This document shows, one piece after another, positions 1-7,696 of a stretch of 10,714 bases of DNA. The DNA comes from Pseudomonadota bacterium (GTDB lineage Bacteria > Pseudomonadota > Gammaproteobacteria > SZUA-229). The stretch's first letter is position 1. The number at the start of each line of letters is the position of its first letter. The stretch lies in contig JADFWF010000025.1 of NCBI GenBank assembly GCA_015222965.1, positions 1 through 10,714 of the forward strand, given 5' to 3'. The position numbers and the translations under genes are program-made. The notes beneath the pieces were generated by a model that saw only the letters and a list, made by a program, of their open reading frames with translations, ran no database searches and had not been told where the DNA came from.

Positions 1-24
1 CGCCGTTAACAATAATTAAGGCTT

Positions 25-55
25 TCCTCTGTGGACCTCTGCGCTCTCTGCGGTT
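25..55. repeat. Partial copy of the CTCTGCG-type interspersed repeat
   Basis: This stretch carries the words CTCTGTGG, CTCTGCG and TCTCTGCGGTT. It closely resembles the right arm of the palindromic element at 2373-2473, and both copies are followed by an AT-rich run ending in TTTTG. It is a degenerate single arm; any partner arm would lie left of the window or has been lost. The 10-base word GCCGTTAACA occurs on both sides, at 2-11 and 79-88. The rest of the gap, up to 153, shows nothing I can name. Confidence 0.6.
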
Positions 56-153
56 TAATGTTTTGACTTCCGTTTATGGCCGTTAACAGACTTCTAACAA
101 GATCAAGTTTCAAGTAGATCTGATGTGGCATTGCACACCGGGTCAGCAGCTAC

Positions 154-768
154 CTAAATATTCATCCGTGCATTCAAAAAAAGTGACTCTACATCGTGGC
201 TGTCCGAGTAACCAAAACCCACTGAGAATTTTTTGCGGAGAAACAGGCGGCCGCTGACCTCATAGGCATTAACCGAATAACCGAACACCTCGGTATGTGA
301 CGCGGCCAGCTCTACTTCTAATCCCTCGGTCACCATATGACGCAGACCGACATCTACAATTCCACCGATATCATCATCACTTACTTCTTCTGCGCCGACA
401 GTTGCTACCGTCTCTGCCAGGACAACCGAAACATCCCCGAAGATAGCCGTTCCTGATGCGACAGAAGTATGTGCCGTCACACCCAGAGTTGTCGTCTTTG
501 AACTATCTATATCTATGCTCTGAAACGTTCTGAATGTCGTCGACGCCACTGCAAACCTCATCGCAAATGAAGGTGAAATCCCAAGCGATAGCTCGAACCC
601 AATACCATTGCCCTCGATATTATCGGATGAACTGCCAACATCAACCGTATCAGAAAAATAGACAATCTCCACATAGTCAAAACTTATATCTTCACCGGCA
701 GCGCTGTTAGCTTGTACCAACAGTGCTGTCGTAATAATCATACGATACAAAATATTTTTAATCGTCAT
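154..768 (-). CDS. Exported protein, probable small outer-membrane beta-barrel
   Basis: The 204-residue product has a clear Sec-type signal peptide: Lys4 and Arg9, a hydrophobic core at about residues 10-19, and a small-residue cleavage region (NSAAG) near residues 21-25. The mature part contains many short alternating polar/apolar stretches separated by acidic turns, for example near residues 55-75, 110-125 and 140-200. This is what an 8- to 10-strand outer-membrane barrel looks like. It ends in Ile rather than the usual terminal Phe, so outer-membrane insertion is inferred and not proven. I do not recognise the family. The start codon is ATG with no strong Shine-Dalgarno sequence, and a small palindrome overlaps it. 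The gene lies 41 bp downstream of the DUF4442 gene on the same strand and may be the last gene of a three-gene unit. Confidence 0.6.
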   Translation of the reverse strand: MTIKNILYRMIITTALLVQANSAAGEDISFDYVEIVYFSDTVDVGSSSDNIEGNGIGFELSLGISPSFAMRFAVASTTFRTFQSIDIDSSKTTTLGVTAHTSVASGTAIFGDVSVVLAETVATVGAEEVSDDDIGGIVDVGLRHMVTEGLEVELAASHTEVFGYSVNAYEVSGRLFLRKKFSVGFGYSDSHDVESLFLNARMNI

Positions 769-779
769 TGACTAATGAC
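764..779. repeat. Short palindrome over the start codon of the exported protein
   Basis: GTCATT (764-769) and AATGAC (774-779) form a perfect 6-bp inverted repeat around a 4-base centre. The left arm contains the start codon of the minus-strand gene ending at 154. It could be an operator half-site pair or an mRNA hairpin that hides the start codon. It is short enough to be chance. Confidence 0.3.
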
Positions 780-809
780 TTATTTCTGAAAGGGTAAGTA
801 AAACAAATC

Positions 810-1298
810 CTAAGACCTTCTTTTGAATGACCAGGTAAAATAAAACGTAGCGACTTCACTGCCGTCTACATCTCTACCAGTAGTCTTTACAGTGGCAGCA
901 GCAGTATCGCCTGCTTGTTGCAACCCGGTTACAGCATCGTATATTTTGCCGTATTCCATGCAGGTAAAAGTGATCTTAGACTGCGCTTTTTTTACAAAGT
1001 CCACCTTCAGGTCAACGATTATTAATGCAACATTCGCATCAGAGCCTTTTAAGGCAAGCATAACAGGCGCAGCAGTGGACAACTCCGCAGCCATGCTCTG
1101 CACTGCGAAATACATCGAATTAAACGGATTTTTGTTACACCAGCGAAACGGGACTTCACTGACAGATGCTGCCTCATCAAGCTGTATCAACTTGATACCG
1201 CTGATCAGACCCATCGGTAAATTTTTCAGATAATAAAGCTTCTGTTTAAAGGGTGATAAAAAATCACTGGTAAACTTTATCTGTTTCCGGGTCAGCAT
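810..1298 (-). CDS. DUF4442 family protein, hotdog-fold, possible thioesterase
   Basis: The 162-residue product fits the DUF4442 family, hotdog-fold proteins related to PaaI-type acyl-CoA thioesterases. The most telling stretch is residues 57-80 (NPFNSMYFAVQSMAAELS and following), which matches the conserved Asn plus central hotdog helix with its Ala-Glu near residues 71-72. Beta-strand-like segments follow at about 89-103 (ALIIVDLKVDF) and 107-118. Residues 120-145 form an Ala/Thr-rich strand with a predicted turn, and 148-158 is the last strand. A substrate cannot be read from the sequence, and catalysis is unproven for most family members. The length is normal for the family. The gene begins 28 bp after the heme-binding beta-barrel gene on the same strand, so co-transcription is likely. 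The ribosome binding site is weak. Confidence 0.7.
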   Translation of the reverse strand: MLTRKQIKFTSDFLSPFKQKLYYLKNLPMGLISGIKLIQLDEAASVSEVPFRWCNKNPFNSMYFAVQSMAAELSTAAPVMLALKGSDANVALIIVDLKVDFVKKAQSKITFTCMEYGKIYDAVTGLQQAGDTAAATVKTTGRDVDGSEVATFYFTWSFKRRS

Positions 1299-1326
1299 AA
1301 AAGAGCTATTGCTTAGATTTTACTAA

Positions 1327-1884
1327 TCAAACTTTTTTCAGCGTGTTTTCATCCGTATGATGAAAGATTGCCTGGTTGATGGGGATCCACAACTGCGTAT
1401 CCTGTTTGTAACTAAAAGCCCCATCTTCATGGATAGTTATATCGACGCTGTAATTTTTAGTCTTGTAAGTTTCATCCAGAAATTTGTTTGACATGATGCC
1501 ATAGGTCTCAGAACCACACTCGGCTTCCAGACGGAAGCTTCTATCATTCGCTTTCACACAACCACCAGCATTTACCGTAACGCCGCGCGGCACCATCAAA
1601 GTTTTTAAGACCTGACCATTTTCTTTGTCCCACAACCAGTAACCCAGTTCTTCGTGGAATGCATCTTCACTGCCTAACGGCCATGCAGTCATCGAGTAAC
1701 GTAGGCCGTATAATTTTTGCGGACCGTTATTCACCGGACCGACAGGTTCAAACACCGCTCTTTCACGGTATTTTGTTACTGTTTCTTTACTGTGTATTCT
1801 TGAGGTATCGACACCGAGATCACTTTCCCATGTTCCAGCCAGTGGTGCTAACGGACCCAGATTTTTTATTATTTCATCACTCAT
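1327..1884 (-). CDS. Heme-binding beta-barrel domain protein (nitrobindin-like, formerly DUF1794/FABP family)
   Basis: With the ATG at 1884 the product has 185 residues. It begins LGPLAPLAGTWESD at about 9-22, the N-terminal signature of the nitrobindin-like beta-barrel family. The Gly-x-Trp motif is present, but the glycines that usually follow it are mostly replaced. ELGYWLWD (79-86) and MVPRGVTVNAGG (97-108) are central barrel strands. The C-terminus has HHTDENTL at 175-182, where the family places its heme-ligating histidine. By analogy the protein may bind heme and handle nitric oxide or peroxynitrite in the cytoplasm. Heme binding is inferred. A longer reading with TTG at 1896 (or GTG at 1893) is possible, but the ATG at 1884 has a GGTG at a suitable distance and gives the usual family N-terminus. 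It is probably the first gene of the unit running to 154. Confidence 0.75.
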   Translation of the reverse strand: MSDEIIKNLGPLAPLAGTWESDLGVDTSRIHSKETVTKYRERAVFEPVGPVNNGPQKLYGLRYSMTAWPLGSEDAFHEELGYWLWDKENGQVLKTLMVPRGVTVNAGGCVKANDRSFRLEAECGSETYGIMSNKFLDETYKTKNYSVDITIHEDGAFSYKQDTQLWIPINQAIFHHTDENTLKKV

Positions 1885-1921
1885 ATGATTCACCAAATTG
1901 TAAATTAGAAAATACCACTTG

Positions 1922-2010
1922 TGTCATCCTGAACGGTAGTGAAGAATCTTGAAAATTCTGCACCATAGTAGTTTTGGCGCATAAGATCTCTCGCTTTGCT
2001 CGAGATGACA
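1922..2010. repeat. Degenerate palindromic repeat of the TGTCATCCTGA...GATGACA type
   Basis: The left arm starts TGTCATCCTGAACGG and ends AATCTT at 1950. The right arm starts AAGATCTCTCGC at 1983 and ends CGAGATGACA at 2010. The arms match best at their outer ends (TGTCATC/GATGACA) and inner ends (ATCTT/AAGAT), with a diverged middle. The style is that of interspersed TCATCCTGAGCG...GATGACA repeats known between genes in many bacteria. It starts 37 bp from the heme-binding gene start and ends 6 bp beyond the cyaY stop, so it could act as a transcript end for cyaY. No T-run supports a classical terminator. Confidence 0.7.
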
Positions 2011-2016
2011 ATAGCC

Positions 2017-2346
2017 TTATGGCGCTGCTAAGGCAACAGGTTCTCCTGCTTGCTCTGTTGATAGTCGTGACAACATTTTATACAACTCTTCCTTATCACC
2101 ACTATCACAGATCCACTGCTCAGTTTCTTCGTCATAGTCAAAATGAAACCCGCCGGATTTTGCCGCCATCCACAACTGGTTCATCGCACCCTGCTTGCTG
2201 AAAATAATTTTACTGCCATCTTCAAATTCTAGCGTGAGCACACCGCCGATCTCATCGTAATCAATATCAGCACCACTGTTATCAATGGCGTCCTGGATAT
2301 CTTCGATGGTCTGCTCGGCGATCTCCTGAAATTCTGATTCATTCAT
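2017..2346 (-). CDS. cyaY: Iron donor protein CyaY (bacterial frataxin)
   Basis: The 109-residue product matches frataxin along its length; E. coli CyaY is about 106 residues. The first helix (residues 2-31) is strongly acidic (ESEFQEIAEQTIEDIQDAID, then DIDYDE), which is the iron-binding ridge of the family. The sheet follows: VLTLEFEDGSKIIFSKQ at about 36-52, then NQLWMAAKSGGFHFDYD at about 56-72 and WICDSGDKEELYKML at about 78-92, the frataxin signature. The family binds Fe2+/Fe3+ and interacts with the cysteine desulfurase IscS to tune iron-sulfur cluster assembly in the cytoplasm. The start codon is ATG with an AAGG upstream. The gene stands alone between two palindromic repeats, downstream of gatB on the same strand (143 bp away). 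I see no isc genes here. Confidence 0.93.
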   Translation of the reverse strand: MNESEFQEIAEQTIEDIQDAIDNSGADIDYDEIGGVLTLEFEDGSKIIFSKQGAMNQLWMAAKSGGFHFDYDEETEQWICDSGDKEELYKMLSRLSTEQAGEPVALAAP

Positions 2347-2372
2347 ATTAAGACCTTAAAGTAAAAATATTC

Positions 2373-2473
2373 ACCGCAGAGACGCGGAGGCGCAGAGAAA
2401 AACATATCTTATTATTAACTGCGCCGAAGGCGCGATTAATAATGAAAACTCTGCGCCTCCGCGTCTCTGCGGT
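2373..2473. repeat. Nested palindromic element with perfect 25-bp terminal arms
   Basis: Arms at 2373-2397 (ACCGCAGAGACGCGG onward) and 2449-2473 are perfect reverse complements over 25 bp. Inside lies a second palindrome: ATTATTAA (2411-2418) pairs with TTAATAAT (2436-2443), and GCGCC (2421-2425) pairs with GGCGC (2429-2433) around the 3-base loop GAA. The whole 101-bp unit could fold into a cruciform or a long RNA hairpin. It fills the gap between the gatB stop (2490) and the cyaY start (2346), so it may end or attenuate gatCAB transcripts. CCGCAGAGACGCGGAGGCGC-type sequences are familiar as interspersed intergenic repeats in many proteobacteria. A half copy lies at 25-55. Confidence 0.9.
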
Positions 2474-2489
2474 TCAATCTTTTGTTTTT

Positions 2490-3935
2490 TTATTTCATCT
2501 TACTGCGAATTAACTCGTTCACCTGTGCAGGATTCGCTTTACCCTTGGACATCTTCATTACCTGTCCGACGAAGAAACCCATCATTTTGTCTTTACCGCC
2601 TTTGAGTTCTTCGAACTGCGACGGATTATTGGCGATGACTTCATCAACGTAGGCTTCAATCGCACCGGTATCGGTGATCTGTTTCAGGCCTTTGCTCTCG
2701 ATAACTTCATCAGCACTGCCCTCACCATCCCACATCGCATCCAGGACATCTTTGGCAATTTTTCCTGAGATAGTATTATCTTTGATCCGTTGCAGCAGCA
2801 GAGCAAATGCTTCTGCGTCAACACTGGCACTGCATATTTCGATCTCTTCACGATTTAGACGGGCAGACAGTTCACCGGTGATCCAGTTAGCTGACAATTT
2901 TGCATCACCTGTTTTTTCGGCAACGGTTTCAAAATAATTAGCTAGCGCCAATGACGCAGTGATCACACCCGCATCATAAGCTGACAGACCAAGCTCATCC
3001 ATAAAACGCTGTTGTTTTTGCTCTGGCAGCTCCGGCAATTCAGCCTTTACCTGCTGACGGTACTCTTCAGTGAGGATTACTGGCAGCAGATCTGGGTCAG
3101 GAAAATAACGATAGTCCATCGCTTCTTCTTTACTGCGCATCGAGCGTGTTTCATTCTTGACTGAATCGTAGAGCCGGGTTTCCTGAACCACTTCGCCACC
3201 GTCTTCGATGACGTCGATCTGGCGTTCTACTTCGATGTTTATCGCACGCTCTACAAAACGGAATGAGTTGATGTTTTTTAATTCAGCACGAGTACCAAAT
3301 TCTTCCTGACCCTTTGGTCGAACAGAAACGTTGGCGTCACAGCGGAAAGAACCTTCCTGCATGTTGCCGTCACAGATACCGATGTATTGCACCAGGGTAT
3401 GAATCTTCTTCATGTAAGCAACGGCTTCTTTGGCGCTGCGCATATCCGGCTCTGAAACGATCTCCAGCAAAGGCGTACCTGCACGGTTCAGATCGATACC
3501 CGTCATGCCGGCGTAATCTTCATGCAACGATTTACCCGCGTCTTCTTCCAGATGCGCACGGGTGACACCGATGGTTTTTGTTTCGCCGTTCTCCAGTTCG
3601 ATATCGATTGACCCTATACCGACAACCGGTAATTCAAATTGCGATATCTGGTATCCCTTTGGCAGGTCCGGATAGAAATAATTTTTACGGTCAAAAACAG
3701 AGCGATCAGCCACTTCCGCATTGATCGCCATGCCAAACTTAACGGCCATGTGTACAGCTTCTTTATTCAGTACTGGCAATACGCCGGGCAGTGCGATATC
3801 GACCACACTGGTCTGTGTATTTGGTTCAGCACCATAAGCAGTACTGGCACCTGAGAATATTTTTGATTTGGTCGCCAGCTGGGCGTGAATTTCCAGTCCG
3901 ATTACTACTTCCCATGATCCATATTCAGCGCTCAT
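2490..3935 (-). CDS. gatB: Asp-tRNA(Asn)/Glu-tRNA(Gln) amidotransferase subunit B
   Basis: This 481-residue protein is the tRNA-binding and kinase-like subunit of the GatCAB complex. It activates the side chain of misacylated Glu-tRNA(Gln) or Asp-tRNA(Asn) with ATP before GatA supplies ammonia. Visible landmarks are [10 protein letters not shown] (11-20), [17 protein letters not shown] (83-99), the GatB signature [13 protein letters not shown] (147-159), [11 protein letters not shown] (197-207), [13 protein letters not shown] (274-286) and a helical YqeY-like tail from about residue 330 with [17 protein letters not shown] near residue 455. The length is normal and no key motif is missing. The ATG overlaps the gatA stop by one base (TAATG), and GAGGAG lies 8 bases upstream, so translation is probably coupled. 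It is the last gene of gatC-gatA-gatB. The tRNA specificity cannot be told from the operon alone. Confidence 0.97.
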   Translation of the reverse strand: MSAEYGSWEVVIGLEIHAQLATKSKIFSGASTAYGAEPNTQTSVVDIALPGVLPVLNKEAVHMAVKFGMAINAEVADRSVFDRKNYFYPDLPKGYQISQFELPVVGIGSIDIELENGETKTIGVTRAHLEEDAGKSLHEDYAGMTGIDLNRAGTPLLEIVSEPDMRSAKEAVAYMKKIHTLVQYIGICDGNMQEGSFRCDANVSVRPKGQEEFGTRAELKNINSFRFVERAINIEVERQIDVIEDGGEVVQETRLYDSVKNETRSMRSKEEAMDYRYFPDPDLLPVILTEEYRQQVKAELPELPEQKQQRFMDELGLSAYDAGVITASLALANYFETVAEKTGDAKLSANWITGELSARLNREEIEICSASVDAEAFALLLQRIKDNTISGKIAKDVLDAMWDGEGSADEVIESKGLKQITDTGAIEAYVDEVIANNPSQFEELKGGKDKMMGFFVGQVMKMSKGKANPAQVNELIRSKMK

Positions 3936-5422
3936 TACTTAAACTCCTCTGGTAGACGAGTATGCCAGTCTGTTACCTGCTGATATTTATGTGCAACGTT
4001 TAACAGTTTGGCTTCTTCAAAATGATTACCGATAATCTGCATCCCCACTGGCATGCTTTCGCCAGAACTATTATTGGCAAAGCCAACCGGGATAGACATT
4101 GCTGGTATGCCCGCCAGGTTGACCGCGATGGTGTAGATATCAGAAAGATACATCGAGATCGGATCATCAGTTTTTTCACCGATGTTAAAAGCAGTCTCCG
4201 GTGTGGCCGGCGCCATGATGACGTCTACTTTTTCGTAAGCCCTGGTAAAATCATCGCTGATCAGATGACGCAGCTGCTGCGCTTTTAAATAGTACGCATC
4301 ATAATAACCAGATGACAATGCATAAGTGCCCACCATGATGCGGCGCTGCACTTCTGCGCCGAAAGCTTCACCGCGTGAACGCGTATACAGGTCATTTAGG
4401 TCTTTAGGGTCTTCACAGCGGTAACCGTAACGCACGCCGTCAAAACGCGACAGGTTGGTCGAACATTCCGCGGGAGCAACGACATAATAGACCGGCACCG
4501 AGATACCGCTGTTAGGCAGTTCTATCTCGATTAACTCAGCACCCATCGCCTGGTATTGATCGAGCGCGGCTTTGATGGTTGCTTCAACTTCTGCGTCCAT
4601 ACCGCCTTCGCTGTGCGCAAAATATTCTTTAGGCAGGCCGATTCGTAAACCCTGTAACGGTTTATCCAGATCTGCCGAATAATCAGGCACTTCTTTTTCG
4701 ATACTGGTTGAATCTTTTTCATCAAAGCCTGCCATCGCATTTAACAGCAGTGCACAATCGCTGGCGCTCTGCCCCATCGGTCCTGCCTGATCAAGACTGG
4801 AGGCAAACGCGATCATACCAAAACGTGAAACTCGGCCATAAGTCGGTTTTAGACCGGTGATGCCACAGAAAGCAGCCGGCTGACGGATCGAACCGCCAGT
4901 ATCAGTACCGGTTGAAGCGGGCGCCAAACGTGCGCTAACAGCAGCCGCAGAACCACCTGATGATCCGCCGGGTACTGCTTTTAGGTTCCACGGGTTTTTC
5001 ACAACACCATAAAAACTGGTCTCATTTGATGAACCCATGGCGAACTCATCCATATTGGTTTTACCCAGCATCACCACACCGGCATTTCGCATATTGGCAA
5101 CAACGGTGGCATCATAAGGTGAGATAAAGTTATCCAGCATTTTAGAACCGCAACTGGTCTTCACACCATCGGTACAAAATATATCTTTGTGCGCGATAGG
5201 CACACCGGTTAACGCTGGTGCATTACCGGCTTTTAATTTTTCATCGGATTCTTTTGCCTGTGCCAGTGCGTCTTCTTCACAGACCGTAATGAAACTGTTT
5301 AATTTGTCATCGCTGCTTTTGATACGCTCGAGAAAATATTGTGTCAGCTCGACACTGCTGACTTCACCTGCCTGTAACATGGCGGATAATTCAGTGACTG
5401 ATTTTGTATGGTACATGCTCAT
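3935..5422 (-). CDS. gatA: Asp-tRNA(Asn)/Glu-tRNA(Gln) amidotransferase subunit A
   Basis: This 495-residue protein belongs to the amidase-signature family and is the glutaminase/amidase subunit that releases ammonia from glutamine for the GatB site. The Ser-cisSer-Lys triad is intact. The lysine is Lys79 in GVPIAHKD, the cis-serine is Ser154 in PGGSSGGS (151-158), and the nucleophile is Ser178 in TGTDTGGS (171-178). These are the same numbers as I recall for the S. aureus GatA triad, which supports the chosen start. Other family stretches are [15 protein letters not shown] (120-134), [28 protein letters not shown] (starting at residue 185) and the C-terminal [12 protein letters not shown]. 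The ATG at 5422 has only a weak GAGC upstream; Met3 is an alternative start. It lies 69 bp after gatC and overlaps gatB by one base. Confidence 0.97.
   Translation of the reverse strand: MSMYHTKSVTELSAMLQAGEVSSVELTQYFLERIKSSDDKLNSFITVCEEDALAQAKESDEKLKAGNAPALTGVPIAHKDIFCTDGVKTSCGSKMLDNFISPYDATVVANMRNAGVVMLGKTNMDEFAMGSSNETSFYGVVKNPWNLKAVPGGSSGGSAAAVSARLAPASTGTDTGGSIRQPAAFCGITGLKPTYGRVSRFGMIAFASSLDQAGPMGQSASDCALLLNAMAGFDEKDSTSIEKEVPDYSADLDKPLQGLRIGLPKEYFAHSEGGMDAEVEATIKAALDQYQAMGAELIEIELPNSGISVPVYYVVAPAECSTNLSRFDGVRYGYRCEDPKDLNDLYTRSRGEAFGAEVQRRIMVGTYALSSGYYDAYYLKAQQLRHLISDDFTRAYEKVDVIMAPATPETAFNIGEKTDDPISMYLSDIYTIAVNLAGIPAMSIPVGFANNSSGESMPVGMQIIGNHFEEAKLLNVAHKYQQVTDWHTRLPEEFK
3944..3949 (-). 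promoter_or_regulatory. Ribosome binding site of gatB inside gatA
   Basis: On the minus strand GAGGAG lies 8 bases before the gatB ATG, within the last codons of gatA. Together with the one-base stop/start overlap it supports reinitiation or coupled translation of GatB. Confidence 0.75.
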
Positions 5423-5491
5423 TTTCTATGGCTCATTTAATATAGCTCTGGATATTTCGTAGATAGTTCGATACTTGCAGTAGCTTCGGTA

Positions 5492-5779
5492 TCACTCGAT
5501 AACTTTGGGAACAAGGTACAGTCCATCTTCGGTGTTGGGCGCGATAGCCTGAAATTCTTCACGGCGGTCGGTTTCTGTCACCACATCTTCACGCAAACGC
5601 TGAACCACATCAAAAGGATGTGACATCGGAGTAACACCGGTGGTATCGATCGCGTTCATCTGTGCGACCAGATCAAGGATATTTGAAAGATTGGTGGCAT
5701 ACGACGGCAAATCAGCATCATCCACACTGAGACAAGCTAACTTGGCAATTTTCTTAACTTCATCAACCTCGATTGACAT
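5492..5779 (-). CDS. gatC: Asp-tRNA(Asn)/Glu-tRNA(Gln) amidotransferase subunit C
   Basis: The product is 95 residues when started at the ATG at 5779. GatC is the small belt-like subunit that wraps GatA and GatB and stabilises the complex. The sequence shows the family pattern: VKKIAKLACLSV (8-19), an amphipathic helix with LSNILDLVAQM (31-41), DTTGVTPMSHPF (45-56) with the conserved Pro, LREDVV (62-67), and the C-terminal DGLYLVPKVIE (85-95) whose Val-Pro-x-Val-Ile is typical. The frame stays open 24 codons further upstream, to 5851. That extension is hydrophobic and unlike GatC, and the GGGGGAG just before 5779 marks the true start. It is the first gene of the gatCAB operon, transcribed away from mreB. 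Confidence 0.95.
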   Translation of the reverse strand: MSIEVDEVKKIAKLACLSVDDADLPSYATNLSNILDLVAQMNAIDTTGVTPMSHPFDVVQRLREDVVTETDRREEFQAIAPNTEDGLYLVPKVIE

Positions 5780-5783
5780 GGTA

Positions 5784-5790
5784 CTCCCCC
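5784..5790 (-). promoter_or_regulatory. Ribosome binding site of gatC
   Basis: On the minus strand GGGGGAG lies 4 bases before the ATG at 5779. It is the best Shine-Dalgarno match nearby and decides the gatC start against the upstream extension to 5851. Confidence 0.7.
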
Positions 5791-5801
5791 AAAAATTAAT
5801 A

Positions 5802-5830
5802 CTGGTATTTATACTGACAAAGAACGTCAA
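5802..5830 (-). promoter_or_regulatory. Possible weak sigma-70 promoter of gatCAB
   Basis: On the minus strand TTGACG (5825-5830) matches the -35 consensus at five of six bases. The spacer is 17 bases and the -10 candidate is TACCAG (5802-5807), which matches at only three of six. It lies about 25 bases before the gatC start. The position is plausible but the -10 is poor, so this is a guess. Confidence 0.25.
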
Positions 5831-5985
5831 AATGAGGCGGAAAAATACCACATTCTGCTCACTTTGTCCTGATAAACGCCTTATAACATGATAGTAGAAA
5901 GCGGTTGATACCCTGTTTTGGTCAGGATCGGACGTCCATGTTTAGCTTTGTTTCATTCTTTTGACTTTCCCTCGCCTTAGCCAAG

Positions 5986-6178
5986 CCATTGAGGCATGAC
6001 GGAAAACATGGGCTTTCTGTGCCAGCTGTTTGAGCGTTTTTTGCGAGTTCTGGCGCAACATGTTGCCCGTCATGCCTCAATGGGGACCCCTGTGTCTTTT
6101 ACAGGGGCGCCCGGCGTAGCGACGGCCTTTTTTGGGTACTTTTTTTGGCTGTAGCAAAAAAGCCAAGAAAAATTATTA
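5986..6178. repeat. Composite palindromic intergenic repeat
   Basis: The element has three hairpins in a row. First, CCATTGAGGCATGACGG at the start of the arm 5986-6010 pairs with the arm 6059-6083; the arms are reverse complements at 23 of 25 positions around a 48-base centre. Second, CCCCTGT (6087-6093) pairs perfectly with ACAGGGG (6101-6107). Third, after CGGCGTAGCGACGGCC comes GGGTACTTTTTTTGGCT, whose 6141-6150 part pairs with AGCCAAGAAA (6161-6170) allowing one G-T pair. The GGCGTAGCGACGGCC plus GGGTACTTT layout resembles interspersed repeats I recall from gammaproteobacterial genomes. There is no coding capacity I recognise. The third hairpin, with its flanking T- and A-runs, could also act as a two-way terminator remnant. 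Confidence 0.75.
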
Positions 6179-6273
6179 TGGCGCCCTGCGGTGCGAGAAC
6201 CGCAATGCTCAACTAATTCACCACTGCAAATATTGCTCAACTAGAACGAACACATTTACGACAGTTAAACCGA

Positions 6274-6301
6274 TATCGCGGAATGAAGTTCCGCTCCTAC
6301 A
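6274..6301. repeat. REP-like element (TGTAGGAGCGGAA...TTCCGCGAT type)
   Basis: Read on the minus strand, this is TGTAGGAGCGGAACTTCATT followed by CCGCGATA. GCGGAA (6278-6283) pairs perfectly with TTCCGC (6289-6294) around a 5-base loop, and the tail GTAGGAGC is the conserved head of REP sequences known from Pseudomonas, Xanthomonas and other gammaproteobacteria. Such elements are dispersed by RAYT transposases, none of which is present here. One copy only is seen in the window. Confidence 0.75.
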
Positions 6302-6527
6302 AAAAACTTTAATATCAGCCAAAGCTCAACTACAGCCAAACACCACCAAACCACACATAAACCTTGCTCATTCGCGGTCTGATTGCTACAGTACGCGCAA
6401 TTCGCGCTGAGATTGGTGGCAATCCTGGCAAAACACTCTATATTTAGTGAATAACTACAATAAATACAATAATTAAGGGCTTTTAACGCTTTAGCTCCAT
6501 CTGTTAAGAGCACCTTAAAGAACATAA

Positions 6528-7592
<1,065 letters not shown>

Positions 7593-7696
7593 TGTCTGAT
7601 GTGCAGCAAGATATGTTTGTTTACATGCATAACTTTTTGCGCAGAGCTTTCAGATTCCAATCAATCAGTACCTGACAGTTAGTTCAAGGCAGGCAC

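Noticed and set aside
892..1233. Open frame on the plus strand opposite the DUF4442 gene
   Set aside because: It is antisense to a recognisable gene, its translation resembles no protein family I know, and no ribosome binding site or neighbour supports it.
5419..5436. Five-codon frame (MSHRK) on the minus strand whose TGA overlaps the gatA ATG
   Set aside because: It could be a leader peptide, but it has no clear ribosome binding site and so short a frame is easily chance.
5780..5851. 24-residue N-terminal extension of GatC
   Set aside because: The hydrophobic extension is not part of the GatC family, and a strong GGGGGAG precedes the internal ATG at 5779. It is not a real signal peptide, since GatC is cytoplasmic.
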